A DNA stretch of 64,000 bases from an uncultured Prevotellaceae bacterium (GTDB lineage Bacteria; Bacteroidota; Bacteroidia; Bacteroidales; Muribaculaceae), in the NCBI GenBank assembly GCA_900319525.1, contig ONOU01000001.1, positions 1 through 64,000 on the forward strand. Reading direction: 5' to 3'. Position 1 is the stretch's first letter. Each line of letters begins with the position of its first letter. The position numbers were made by a program, and so were the translations under genes. Of this stretch, positions 1 to 6,929 are shown one piece after another. The notes beneath the pieces were generated by a model that did no database searches, had not been told where the DNA came from, and saw nothing but the letters and a program-made list of their open reading frames with translations.

Positions 1-1049
1 GACTTGTCGGAGTTGAAGATGAAGACATTGAGATAGTAGTACAACAAGTCGTTGTGCAGGTCCTCGCCCAGTTCATCAAGGTAGTACACATGAGGACTCG
101 TTATCAGGTCGTACAAGGCATCCAATATGCGGATGTATTTCTGAGTGCCCTTTGACTGCCATCTGAGTGGAATGTCAAAGTCGCCATTGTTGGAATGGTT
201 CAAGAATGTGATAGAATCTGTTGTGGGCTTCAACAGAACATCTTTCATCTCCTCTGGGATATTTTCCTTTTGGATACGCTCGCGGAAATCGTTGGGGACA
301 ATGCGGTCTTCTACGACAGGACGATATTCCAGAATGTTCAAGTCTGCTTTCTGGAGCATGGTGTTATAGAACTTACGCTTCTTAGGATTGCTGTAAGCAT
401 CCTTCAAAATTTCAACAAGTCCCTTTTCCACATCACCGTCCACATCGTGATAATTGGACATAATCCAAGCGTGAAGCGTGTTGAATGGAGCAATGTCTTC
501 TTTCAAGGCGGCCTTCCGGCACACGGACAGCACACTGTGGTTGTTCAAGGTGTTTTCGCGGATGCTTTCCTGCGTCTTGACTTGCAGTTTGAGGCTCGCA
601 CCGAACTTGATGTCGGCCTGCACATTCTCGCCCACAAAACTACGCTCGTAGAACAGCGATTTTGATTTGTTTGGGTAATAGTACAAGGCTTCACTCAGGA
701 TGTGCTTACCATTGAACTTGACGTCATAATCATATCGGGTGCCATCGGCATAGAATGATACGTGCATTTCCGTTGGCTCATTTTTGGTGAGCACAAAGGG
801 TATGCAACCGCCTATTCCTACGGTTGCATCCGACTTAGGCATAACCAATAGACGGAACACCTCGTTCATGGCTATCAGCATATTCGACTTGCCGGAAGCG
901 TTTGAACCATAGAGGATGCCTAACTTGTACAAGAACACGCCATCAGCGACCTCGGTGACAAGTTCCGAAGATGGTCCCTTGGCCACGAAGTTTAATTCCT
1001 GCTTATCGCGAATGGAAAGGTAGTTCTTTACCCAAAAATCTCGTATCAT
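1..1049 (-). CDS. RecF-like AAA family ATPase (partial, runs off left edge)
   Basis: Minus-strand reading frame starting with ATG at 1047-1049 and still open at base 1, so about 349 residues are visible and the C-terminus is missing. The N-terminus carries a Walker A motif GSNASGKS at residues 48-55 within an SMC/RecF-type context (ILYGSNASGKSNML), and near residue 325 a Walker B-like LDELGEDLH follows a lid region. This is the layout of the stand-alone AAA ATPases (AAA_15/AAA_21 type, COG1106-like) often annotated as abortive-infection or OLD-like ATPases. The family hydrolyses ATP and commonly partners a nuclease or acts alone in phage defence; that role is inference here. It stands alone in the accessory strip, with coding debris upstream. 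The downstream partner, if any, lies outside the window. Confidence 0.85.
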   Translation of the reverse strand, partial: MIRDFWVKNYLSIRDKQELNFVAKGPSSELVTEVADGVFLYKLGILYGSNASGKSNMLIAMNEVFRLLVMPKSDATVGIGGCIPFVLTKNEPTEMHVSFYADGTRYDYDVKFNGKHILSEALYYYPNKSKSLFYERSFVGENVQADIKFGASLKLQVKTQESIRENTLNNHSVLSVCRKAALKEDIAPFNTLHAWIMSNYHDVDGDVEKGLVEILKDAYSNPKKRKFYNTMLQKADLNILEYRPVVEDRIVPNDFRERIQKENIPEEMKDVLLKPTTDSITFLNHSNNGDFDIPLRWQSKGTQKYIRILDALYDLITSPHVYYLDELGEDLHNDLLYYYLNVFIFNSDK

Positions 1050-1232
1050 ACCGCAATATTTTATCTATTATCGTAATTTTGCTACAAAAATACAAATAAT
1101 TTTTGAAATGAATACCGCATTTACCGTTCATTTCCGTAATCACGATACGTTTTTATGTATATTTAACTATAAAATAGATGCCGAGATAGCAAATTTGCAC
1201 CAGTTTATGCTCCGAAATTGTTATCCGATAGC

Positions 1233-1469
1233 TCATTCTTTCTCTTTCACATCAGCAACACGACTGAATTGGTAATAGTTCGCGATTCCCCTCTTGACGT
1301 ATTCTCGCGCGCGTAATATAAATTATGGTATTATCATCGTCCTCAAACTTATACCCCAAAGCCAGTTAGGTGGTTCAAAGTAAAACTGCGACAGACCGTC
1401 GCAGTTTATCATCTCCATCGAAGGAAGCATCCACTTTAAGTCATAATAACAACTCAAATTCTGCACATT
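1233..1469 (-). pseudogene. Decayed C-terminal coding fragment with two frameshifts
   Basis: Read on the minus strand, three overlapping frames join into one protein-like stretch of about 75 residues ending in VADVKEKE and a stop at 1233-1235. The first piece ends around SQFYFEPPNW; the second, ALGYKFEDDDNTIIYITRA, continues after what looks like a one-base loss near 1362; the third, REYVKRGIANYYQF, continues after a two-base change in a CG dinucleotide run at 1306-1313. There is no start codon and no similar intact gene in the window. I do not recognise the family. It is most likely the tail of a gene lost from this accessory region. Confidence 0.5.
1383..1407. repeat. Perfect 10-bp inverted repeat, 5-nt loop
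   Basis: AAACTGCGAC, loop AGACC, GTCGCAGTTT. It lies inside the decayed coding fragment. No T-run follows on either strand, so it is not a convincing terminator; it could be a protein-binding palindrome or chance. Confidence 0.5.
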
Positions 1470-1590
1470 TTAGTATTTTTTGTGGTTTCATAAAGTTAAA
1501 AGTGTTAAATCTTCGACTTTTTTATCACTCATAGAATCTATGTCTTCACTTTTCTACCGTTTAACAGTGAAAGTGTTGATAGTTAATTAG

Positions 1591-1707
1591 TTATAGATAC
1601 TCTAATTGATATGGAAAAGCGTAATTATCAATACCAATTTCTTCCAAAGAGAAGTATTTGGAAATATTAGCCTCTGTGGCTATTTTGATGATAATATCCT
1701 TGTTCAT
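1591..1707 (-). CDS. Possible 38-aa small protein
   Basis: ATG at 1705-1707 to TAA at 1591-1593 encodes MNKDIIIKIATEANIS... ending PYQLEYL, 38 residues. It reads like a normal soluble protein beginning (helix, then acidic segment). It follows the small membrane-protein operon in the same direction, 55 bp beyond its last gene, so it may be the final small gene of that operon or the truncated start of a lost gene. No family recognised. Confidence 0.4.
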   Translation of the reverse strand: MNKDIIIKIATEANISKYFSLEEIGIDNYAFPYQLEYL

Positions 1708-1762
1708 CTTTTTCAAACATTTTTATTCACAACAGACAGGATAAACAACTTTAATATAGCTA

Positions 1763-2119
1763 TTATCTTGTGGGCCATAAGATGAAAAGCCTATTGACGT
1801 AAAAGTGTATTGCAAAAAGCGCCAGCGATAAGGCCAGGAAAGCCCATGAACGGTGAGGCATACCCGGCATCGCATTTATCCAATACCATACTATGAGTGC
1901 AGCGGGAATGACTCCTAACCACAGAGGTTTCAAATAGCCCAATAATATCAAACTGGCGAACTGGGCAGCAAATAATACAGCCAGTCCGAAGATTGTTGTC
2001 GCTCCCGGTTCATAACCGCGCACCAAGAACGGAAAGCAACCATTCACTGCACTAACCACAAGCATGTAGATAAAGCACAGTATCAACTCAGTGAGAACTA
2101 TTTTGAGAATCAGTTTCAT
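1763..2119 (-). CDS. Hypothetical membrane protein, 118 aa
   Basis: About four hydrophobic segments (roughly residues 5-25, 42-62, 66-84 and 92-112) with short polar loops suggest a small inner-membrane protein. Its ATG overlaps the stop of the preceding gene by ATGA, so the two are translationally coupled. It is the last clear member of a six-gene minus-strand operon headed by the secreted protein at 3625-4542. No recognisable domain. Arrays of small membrane proteins like this can be immunity proteins of contact-dependent toxins, but there is no toxin gene in view, so that remains speculation. Confidence 0.75.
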   Translation of the reverse strand: MKLILKIVLTELILCFIYMLVVSAVNGCFPFLVRGYEPGATTIFGLAVLFAAQFASLILLGYLKPLWLGVIPAALIVWYWINAMPGMPHRSWAFLALSLALFAIHFYVNRLFILWPTR

Positions 2120-2652
2120 CTGCTATTTGAATTGTTTTCTTGATTGAGGATGCTCATAATGATCTGTAGTGCACCATCCCAACCCACTTCATCAATCGAG
2201 AGACTGACCTTTTCGGGGCACTCTTGAAGATAACGACCACTGGGATGCAGCTCATATTTTGTTATTTCTAATATATTGCCTTTTAATCTAATAAAGCAAC
2301 TTGTGGAGTTGTGATATAGATGCTTGAATGACCGCTCCTTCAAGCGATTCAAGTAATCCTTGGTAGAAAGATCAGTACAAGCATCAACGTGCCAGCTGGC
2401 ATCAAGGGCATCTTTAATTGCCTTCAACAACTCTATTTCAGTTTTGACAATGAAAAAAGGCTCCGCAGAGCGGTAGTAACCATAATCTAGGTTGTACTCC
2501 GTCACCACTTTATAGGCTGTAGCCGTCTTAAAGACGCCACATGCCTTAAAACGATCCGATTCTGAGAAATCTTCAGTTTTTTCTTGAGGCGACGATCCTT
2601 TGAAGGCTAACAATTTTTTCAAAGGTCTAACTATGTTGAAGAACTGTTTCAT
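2116..2652 (-). CDS. Hypothetical soluble protein, 178 aa
   Basis: I place the start at the ATG at 2650-2652 (MKQFFNIV), which overlaps the TAA stop of the upstream gene as TAATG, rather than a start five codons earlier inside that gene. The protein is mixed charged, without signal peptide or membrane segments, and contains tyrosine-rich and cysteine-containing stretches. It is the only non-membrane small protein in the operon. Overlaps at both ends (TAATG upstream, ATGA downstream) show tight coupling with two membrane proteins. No family recognised. Confidence 0.75.
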   Translation of the reverse strand: MKQFFNIVRPLKKLLAFKGSSPQEKTEDFSESDRFKACGVFKTATAYKVVTEYNLDYGYYRSAEPFFIVKTEIELLKAIKDALDASWHVDACTDLSTKDYLNRLKERSFKHLYHNSTSCFIRLKGNILEITKYELHPSGRYLQECPEKVSLSIDEVGWDGALQIIMSILNQENNSNSR

Positions 2653-3017
2653 TATTGTAACTCCCAAAGTCCTCCATGCACATATTGGTCATGCCAGTCG
2701 TTTACAGTAACAAACCATCCATACAATGTGATCGCAATCTCAGTCAAGAAAACAGTCAATTCTACTAAAAATGTCTTGACTCGCAGGCGTGAATGAATCG
2801 TTGAATGTCTTATCAGCAAAGAAACAGCTGTCACGAGCGCCAAATAAATGGCCACAAACCCCAGATCGATCATCGTTCTCCCTATCAGGAATTCTCGCCT
2901 TCCACCATTTTGAAAGATATGTTCGGGGTTTCCAATATAAAAGATGCAGACGAAAAAGAGCAGGAAACACCCTAATAAGGTCAAGACGACGTGATAGGTA
3001 TAATAAAATGTTTTCAT
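2652..3017 (-). CDS. Hypothetical membrane protein, 121 aa
   Basis: Three hydrophobic segments (about residues 8-30, 48-68 and 80-104) separated by basic loops. The stop codon overlaps the start of the next gene. Begins only 6 bp after the stop of the 126-aa membrane protein upstream. Part of the small-protein operon at 1763-4542. No recognisable domain. Confidence 0.7.
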   Translation of the reverse strand: MKTFYYTYHVVLTLLGCFLLFFVCIFYIGNPEHIFQNGGRREFLIGRTMIDLGFVAIYLALVTAVSLLIRHSTIHSRLRVKTFLVELTVFLTEIAITLYGWFVTVNDWHDQYVHGGLWELQ

Positions 3018-3023
3018 ACTGAT

Positions 3024-3404
3024 TCATTCTTTTGTCTTGAATAGTAATTTGTAGAGGCGGAAGCACAGGAAGAAATTCAGTAATACGATTGCCGTGAGAA
3101 CTGCCATACAAATGTAATCGCTGGCATGCGTTTGTTCAAGGCCAGATAGGAGGATTAGTATTACGTAAAAATGCAGCAATACTAATGACGTCAAGATGCA
3201 ACAAATCAAGAGCAGCACGCTCGTCCATGTCTTGCTATTGTAGAATAATCGAGGTGCACACATCAGAATGACACAAACCGGGCACACGATACTGCTATTA
3301 TATGTTGTTGAATAAAACATTGGAGCCAATAAGGCACAAATGAATCCCAATACCAGGAAATAAGTCCCAATGCGCAGTATGTTTATTTCTTTAGATGCTT
3401 TCAT
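3024..3404 (-). CDS. Hypothetical membrane protein, 126 aa
   Basis: Four predicted membrane segments (about residues 10-30, 38-52, 60-86 and 97-118); several cysteines lie within or next to them. It sits 13 bp downstream of the stop of a 58-aa membrane protein and directly before another membrane protein, all in the same direction. No family recognised. Confidence 0.7.
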   Translation of the reverse strand: MKASKEINILRIGTYFLVLGFICALLAPMFYSTTYNSSIVCPVCVILMCAPRLFYNSKTWTSVLLLICCILTSLVLLHFYVILILLSGLEQTHASDYICMAVLTAIVLLNFFLCFRLYKLLFKTKE

Positions 3405-3417
3405 TTTCTATGTGGGG

Positions 3418-3594
3418 TCAATTCTTTCTCCAAATGAAATAAAGGATCGCACCAATAAACAAGATGATAACAGCCAATATACTCAGATTGGTTAACCATG
3501 ACGGCGAATCAAAGGCAAACATCGCTGCGTATGCCCCGATTAACATGACAACAAATGTCAAACAACATTTCAAAAGTGTCTCAATTGTATTCAT
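3418..3594 (-). CDS. 58-aa two-pass membrane miniprotein
   Basis: ATG at 3592-3594 to TGA at 3418-3420 encodes MNTIETLLKCCLTFVV... ending FIWRKN. Two hydrophobic helices (about residues 8-28 and 34-54) are joined by a short loop DSPSWLTN, and it ends in a positively charged tail. It fills the otherwise unexplained gap between the secreted protein and the 126-aa membrane protein with short spacers, which supports it being a real operon member. It is short enough to be missed by routine gene callers. Confidence 0.65.
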   Translation of the reverse strand: MNTIETLLKCCLTFVVMLIGAYAAMFAFDSPSWLTNLSILAVIILFIGAILYFIWRKN

Positions 3595-3624
3595 CAATCG
3601 TAACGTTTTTCAATTTGCGCCAAA

Positions 3625-4542
3625 TCATTTGTCATCAATCAGTTGCCAGTGGACAGAGATGGTGCTCTCTCCCATAGTGATTGCGCTTGTTATTTCTATT
3701 GGCCAACCATTAGCGTCAAATGATGCCTCTTGCAGCTCAAACCAGCCTTCTAGTATAACTGATTCATACGAGATTCTTTCTCGGTAAAAGAAAGTCCCGT
3801 CCTCGTTGATGTGTGCAAATGCCTGATGAACCTTTTTTGAAGACAGATCGGGAATCTCTTCGTCCTCGCCTTCGGGCAGTTCCTCATCTTCATTGGTGGC
3901 ATCAATATCTTCAACCTCAATGTTTTCAAAGTCTTCATCGATTTCAATCCATCGGGAGTCGCCCATGGCATAGGTGCGGCCATACTGGTCGGCCCAGGTT
4001 TTAATAACGTCTTCAAATAGTTTGCTCGCCATCTCATTGATGCCGCTATCCAATTCATTATCAATGAATAACTGTGTAGAATCTTCATCCAGCGCTTGGT
4101 TGATTCCACTTGAGACTTTAATCAGAAATTCCTTTAATGGCTTTACCAAATTTGAATAATCAATGCTGTCCACCTTCAGGCTATGGCGATTGAAGAAGAA
4201 ATGAAATCCCTCGGCGCCAAAGAATGCAACCAACTGCTCAGAGTCGGGGTGATATAATTTGTCGTAAGTGAAATTATCAAGTGTCATGAACATGCCGTAA
4301 TGATCCAGATCGACCGATTCCACTTTCATGTGATAATCCACCGAGGAGGAGTCAGACCTCGACTCACTAATTTCGGTCTTTACTGTGGCACGGTAGGAAC
4401 GGCTGTCGCCCAAGGCAAATTTAGGCACGATGCGTACCGAGTCGGTGATGGCCGCCGTGACATCATGGAATTCAACGGCATTCTGCGCCTGAACCGCGAG
4501 AGAACCAATGAGAAAGGCTGCAAATAGAAGAAACTCTTTCAT
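3625..4542 (-). CDS. Secreted acidic hypothetical protein, 305 aa
   Basis: Start chosen at the ATG at 4540-4542 because it begins a clear signal peptide (MKEFLLFAAFLIGSLAVQAQ, cleavage after AQA) and because a consensus promoter lies at 4590-4621, inside the longer open frame. The mature protein is beta-rich with conserved-looking aspartate/glutamate patterns and a strongly acidic segment near residues 225-245 (EDEELPEGEDEE). It resembles uncharacterised Bacteroidales periplasmic proteins of the DUF6263 kind, but I cannot confirm the family. It heads the minus-strand operon of small membrane proteins. Confidence 0.8.
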   Translation of the reverse strand: MKEFLLFAAFLIGSLAVQAQNAVEFHDVTAAITDSVRIVPKFALGDSRSYRATVKTEISESRSDSSSVDYHMKVESVDLDHYGMFMTLDNFTYDKLYHPDSEQLVAFFGAEGFHFFFNRHSLKVDSIDYSNLVKPLKEFLIKVSSGINQALDEDSTQLFIDNELDSGINEMASKLFEDVIKTWADQYGRTYAMGDSRWIEIDEDFENIEVEDIDATNEDEELPEGEDEEIPDLSSKKVHQAFAHINEDGTFFYRERISYESVILEGWFELQEASFDANGWPIEITSAITMGESTISVHWQLIDDK

Positions 4543-4589
4543 TTCGTTACCGGTTATATCGTTCAACAATGCGGATATATTATCGATTG

Positions 4590-4621
4590 CAAAGTTACTG
4601 CCAAATACCGAATCCAGCAAA
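4590..4621 (-). promoter_or_regulatory. Promoter of the small-protein operon
   Basis: On the minus strand TTTG (4618-4621), a 20-bp spacer, then TAACTTTG (4590-4597): an exact match to the Bacteroidota TTTG / TAnnTTTG pattern, 47 bp before the start codon at 4542. Confidence 0.8.
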
Positions 4622-4953
4622 TAATCGCACTTCATTTCGTGTTTTTCAAATCACTGAAATTCAACCATTTAAAAAACAAAAAGTTCATTCAACGAAAAAG
4701 CAGTATCACGTGTAATACATTACACGGCTTGCTGCTTCTTCTTTTTGTCGCTGCTCTAGTTTTCTGCATTGGTACACGTCGCAGTCATCGAGTGCGTCCA
4801 AGCAGATCAAAGGCTTGCACCAAGCTGTTGCAAAACAATGTCCGCTAAACAATAATCGAGCCTTGTTTGAGAACCTTTAGCTCGGCGTAGCCAAATTTTA
4901 CAAAATTAATTCATGCGATCGAATTATGACACAGCCTCGATTTCAAATAGAAA

Positions 4954-4991
4954 GACCATGCTAGAACCTCACAGAGGTTCGCAGCTTGGTC
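4954..4991. repeat. 38-bp near-perfect hairpin
   Basis: Inner arms GAACCTC (4964-4970) and GAGGTTC (4974-4980) flank a 3-base loop; pairing extends outward through GCT/AGC to GACCA (4954-4958) and TGGTC (4987-4991) with one mismatch and a small bulge. There is no T-run, so it is not a standard terminator. It sits next to coding debris and could be a recombination site or mobile-element remnant. Confidence 0.55.
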
Positions 4992-5041
4992 GCTAGGTAT
5001 AGCTAAGCAAGTGCTTCGTGGAGGAACTTCTTGATGGCGAA

Positions 5042-5152
5042 TCAAAATTTGAACTGAGGGATAGTATAATTAGAATAGTCTTTCTCTTCTTTGGATATTT
5101 CGTCCATGTCGAAATTAGTCTTGACGAAGAAATGTAACAAGAAAAATTCAAT
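5042..5152 (-). pseudogene. Short C-terminal coding remnant
   Basis: Minus-strand frame of about 36 residues without a start codon, reading HFFVKTNFDMDEISKEEKDY and ending TIPQFKF then TGA at 5042-5044. The composition is protein-like, but a stop lies immediately upstream. Interpreted as the tail of a deleted gene; family unknown. Confidence 0.35.
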
Positions 5153-5211
5153 TCACAATTAACACACAAAAAGAAAAAAACAAAAGAAGCTAATTAAAAA
5201 ACCAAAAAATG

Positions 5212-5243
5212 TTTGTTATATTAAACATTATTATCTATTTTTG
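5212..5243 (+). promoter_or_regulatory. Promoter of hipBA
   Basis: TTTG (5212-5215), 20-bp spacer, TATTTTTG (5236-5243), 19 bp before the hipB ATG. Exact match to the Bacteroidota consensus. HipB-type antitoxins usually repress their own promoter. Confidence 0.8.
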
Positions 5244-5262
5244 CGCCCAATAAGATACAATT

Positions 5263-5562
5263 ATGGGAAAGCGTACATTCGGTAAAACGATGCCAAGGGC
5301 ATTGAGCCAGAACCTAAAGATCATGGGCGAGCAAATCATGATGGCCCGTAAACGTAGGCATTTGTCTATGCAGGACATAGCAGACAGGGCAACGGTGACA
5401 CGACTGACTGTCTCAAAAGTAGAACATGGAGACCCAACGGTTTCTATGGGTATCTATGCGCGTGTACTCTTTGCACTTAATCTGGAAAACGACATCACTT
5501 TACTTGCTGCCGATGATGCTCTTGGCAGACAGCTTCAGGATGCAGAATTACTGAGAAAATGA
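5263..5562 (+). CDS. hipB: HipB-like XRE-family antitoxin/repressor
   Basis: 99 residues with a central helix-turn-helix (about residues 20-75): MMARKRRHLSMQDIADRA... VTRLTVSKVEHGDPTVS, the usual HTH_3/XRE spacing. Known role: HipB binds operator DNA and neutralises the HipA kinase. The C-terminus overlaps the start of hipA by ATGA, and the gene has its own consensus promoter at 5212-5243. The antitoxin frame is intact although its toxin partner is frameshifted, which is the expected order of decay. Confidence 0.88.
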   Translation: MGKRTFGKTMPRALSQNLKIMGEQIMMARKRRHLSMQDIADRATVTRLTVSKVEHGDPTVSMGIYARVLFALNLENDITLLAADDALGRQLQDAELLRK

Positions 5563-6786
5563 AAAGAATAACAGTTTATGCAGATTTTGACTTCCTTGCA
5601 ACACCGCAGGAGATTGGAACTTTGGGCTACCAACATGTTCGTGGCAAGGACCATTTTGTCTTTGGGTATTCGCGCCAGTGGCTGAAACAGCATGGTGGCA
5701 TTCTGCTGAGCGGTGACCTGATGAATATCCCTTCGTTGCAGCATCCTCGTGGCAACGATAATGTATTCGGTTTCGTCAAGGATTCCTTCCCCGATCGCTG
5801 GGGACGTTTATTGCTTGACCGCAGGGAGCGACTGACTGCTCAACAGGAAGGTAGACCGAAACGTCTGCTCACTGATTACGACTATCTCATAGGTATCGAG
5901 GACTTTACACGTATGGGAGGCATACGTTACAAAGAGGAAGAAGGCGATGACTACCTCAATTCGAGTGCAAAATACCTTGTTCCCCCAATTGAACGTCTTC
6001 ACGAACTGTGCGATGCTTGCCATGAGATCGAGTTGGCTGAGGAGCGTAACGTATTACCGGAACAACGCTGGCTTGACCAGTTGATTGACCCCGGAACTTC
6101 ACTTGGTGGTGCTCGTCCTAAGGCCAATGTGATTGATACAGACGGAAAACTATACGTGGCCAAGTTCCCATCAAAAAAGGACTTGGAGAATACTGAACTT
6201 ATTGAGCACTTCTCGCATCAACTTGCGGCCAAGGCAGGCATCAACGTGGCAAAGACGCGCACCATCAAGATTTCAAAAGACCGTGATCTGCTTCTTTCTG
6301 AACGCTTCGATAGAACAGCAGAGGGCCGTCGCATTCATTGCTGGCAGTAGCACTGGTAATGGTTATCTTGACATCGTTGATTTCATCCTTCGTGGGTGTA
6401 CCGATGTACGGCAAAACCTCCGTGAACTCTATCGCAGAGCAGCCTTCAACGTTATGTTTGGCAATACAGATGACCACTTCCGCAATCATGGTTTCCTGCT
6501 CACCCCCAAAGGCTGGACACTCTCTCCTGCATACGATATCAATCCTGGAGCAAAGTCACATCAATGCCTGCTCATCAACTCATATACAGAAGAGTCTAAC
6601 ATCAACGCATTACTCTCTGCAAGTGAGAGTTATATGCTTGAACACCAAGAAGCATCAGAAATTATTGAGGAGGTTTGTGCCGCCATCAAAGACTGGCGCA
6701 AAACCGCTACCGAACTGCAAATACCCATCAGACTATTAGAATCATATTCCATTCGCTGGGATGAATTACTCAAGTTTAGAGTTTAA
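5559..6786 (+). pseudogene. hipA: HipA-type serine/threonine kinase toxin, frameshifted
   Basis: The ORF starting at 5559 encodes the HipA N-terminal part (263 residues: couple_hipA region, then the loop GTSLGGARPKANV that matches the autophosphorylated-serine/P-loop segment of HipA) but stops at 6348-6350. The rest of the kinase continues in the +1 frame (from about 6316 to 6786) with the catalytic motifs GNTDDHFRNHG and SPAYDINPG. The break lies near RFDRTAEGRR at about 6310-6340, consistent with one base gained or two (or five) lost. All kinase landmarks survive on either side, so the mutation looks recent, or is a sequencing error. Family role: phosphorylates glutamyl-tRNA synthetase in E. 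coli; targets differ elsewhere. Confidence 0.85.
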
Positions 6787-6890
6787 GGTTTAGAGCTTAG
6801 TGGAGAATTTTTCTTTCCAATTTCACAGGTTATTGTCTTGGAATGATGCCTGTGTTCCCTTTAGCCCCTAAACCCTAAACTCTAGACCTC
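6775..6890. repeat. Inverted pair of GTTTAGGG-like repeats
   Basis: Left copy at 6775-6795 (TTTAGAGTTTAAGGTTTAGAG) and right copy at about 6865-6890 are near reverse complements, matching at about 19 of 22 positions around a loop of roughly 70 bases. The left copy supplies the last codons and stop of hipA. The 16-base core CCCTAAACTCTAGACC at 6873-6888 recurs exactly at 22580-22595. Confidence 0.6.
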
Positions 6891-6929
6891 AGGATTTTAA
6901 AGTGCAAAAGCTACTCTAAAATTCTGAAC

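Larger units (their letters stand above)
1050..1590. other. Gene-poor stretch with coding debris
   Basis: AT-rich spacer between the ATPase and the small-protein operon. It holds the decayed coding fragment at 1233-1469 and a perfect 10-bp inverted repeat at 1383-1407, listed separately. I see no other intact gene in it. Confidence 0.6.
4622..5211. other. AT-rich spacer with hairpin and coding debris
   Basis: No intact gene supported. It contains a long imperfect hairpin at 4954-4991 and a minus-strand C-terminal fragment at 5042-5152, both listed separately. Confidence 0.6.

Noticed and set aside
4639-4848. 69-aa plus-strand ORF in the spacer before hipB
   Set aside because: Starts inside the minus-strand promoter region, no promoter of its own, odd composition; not supported.
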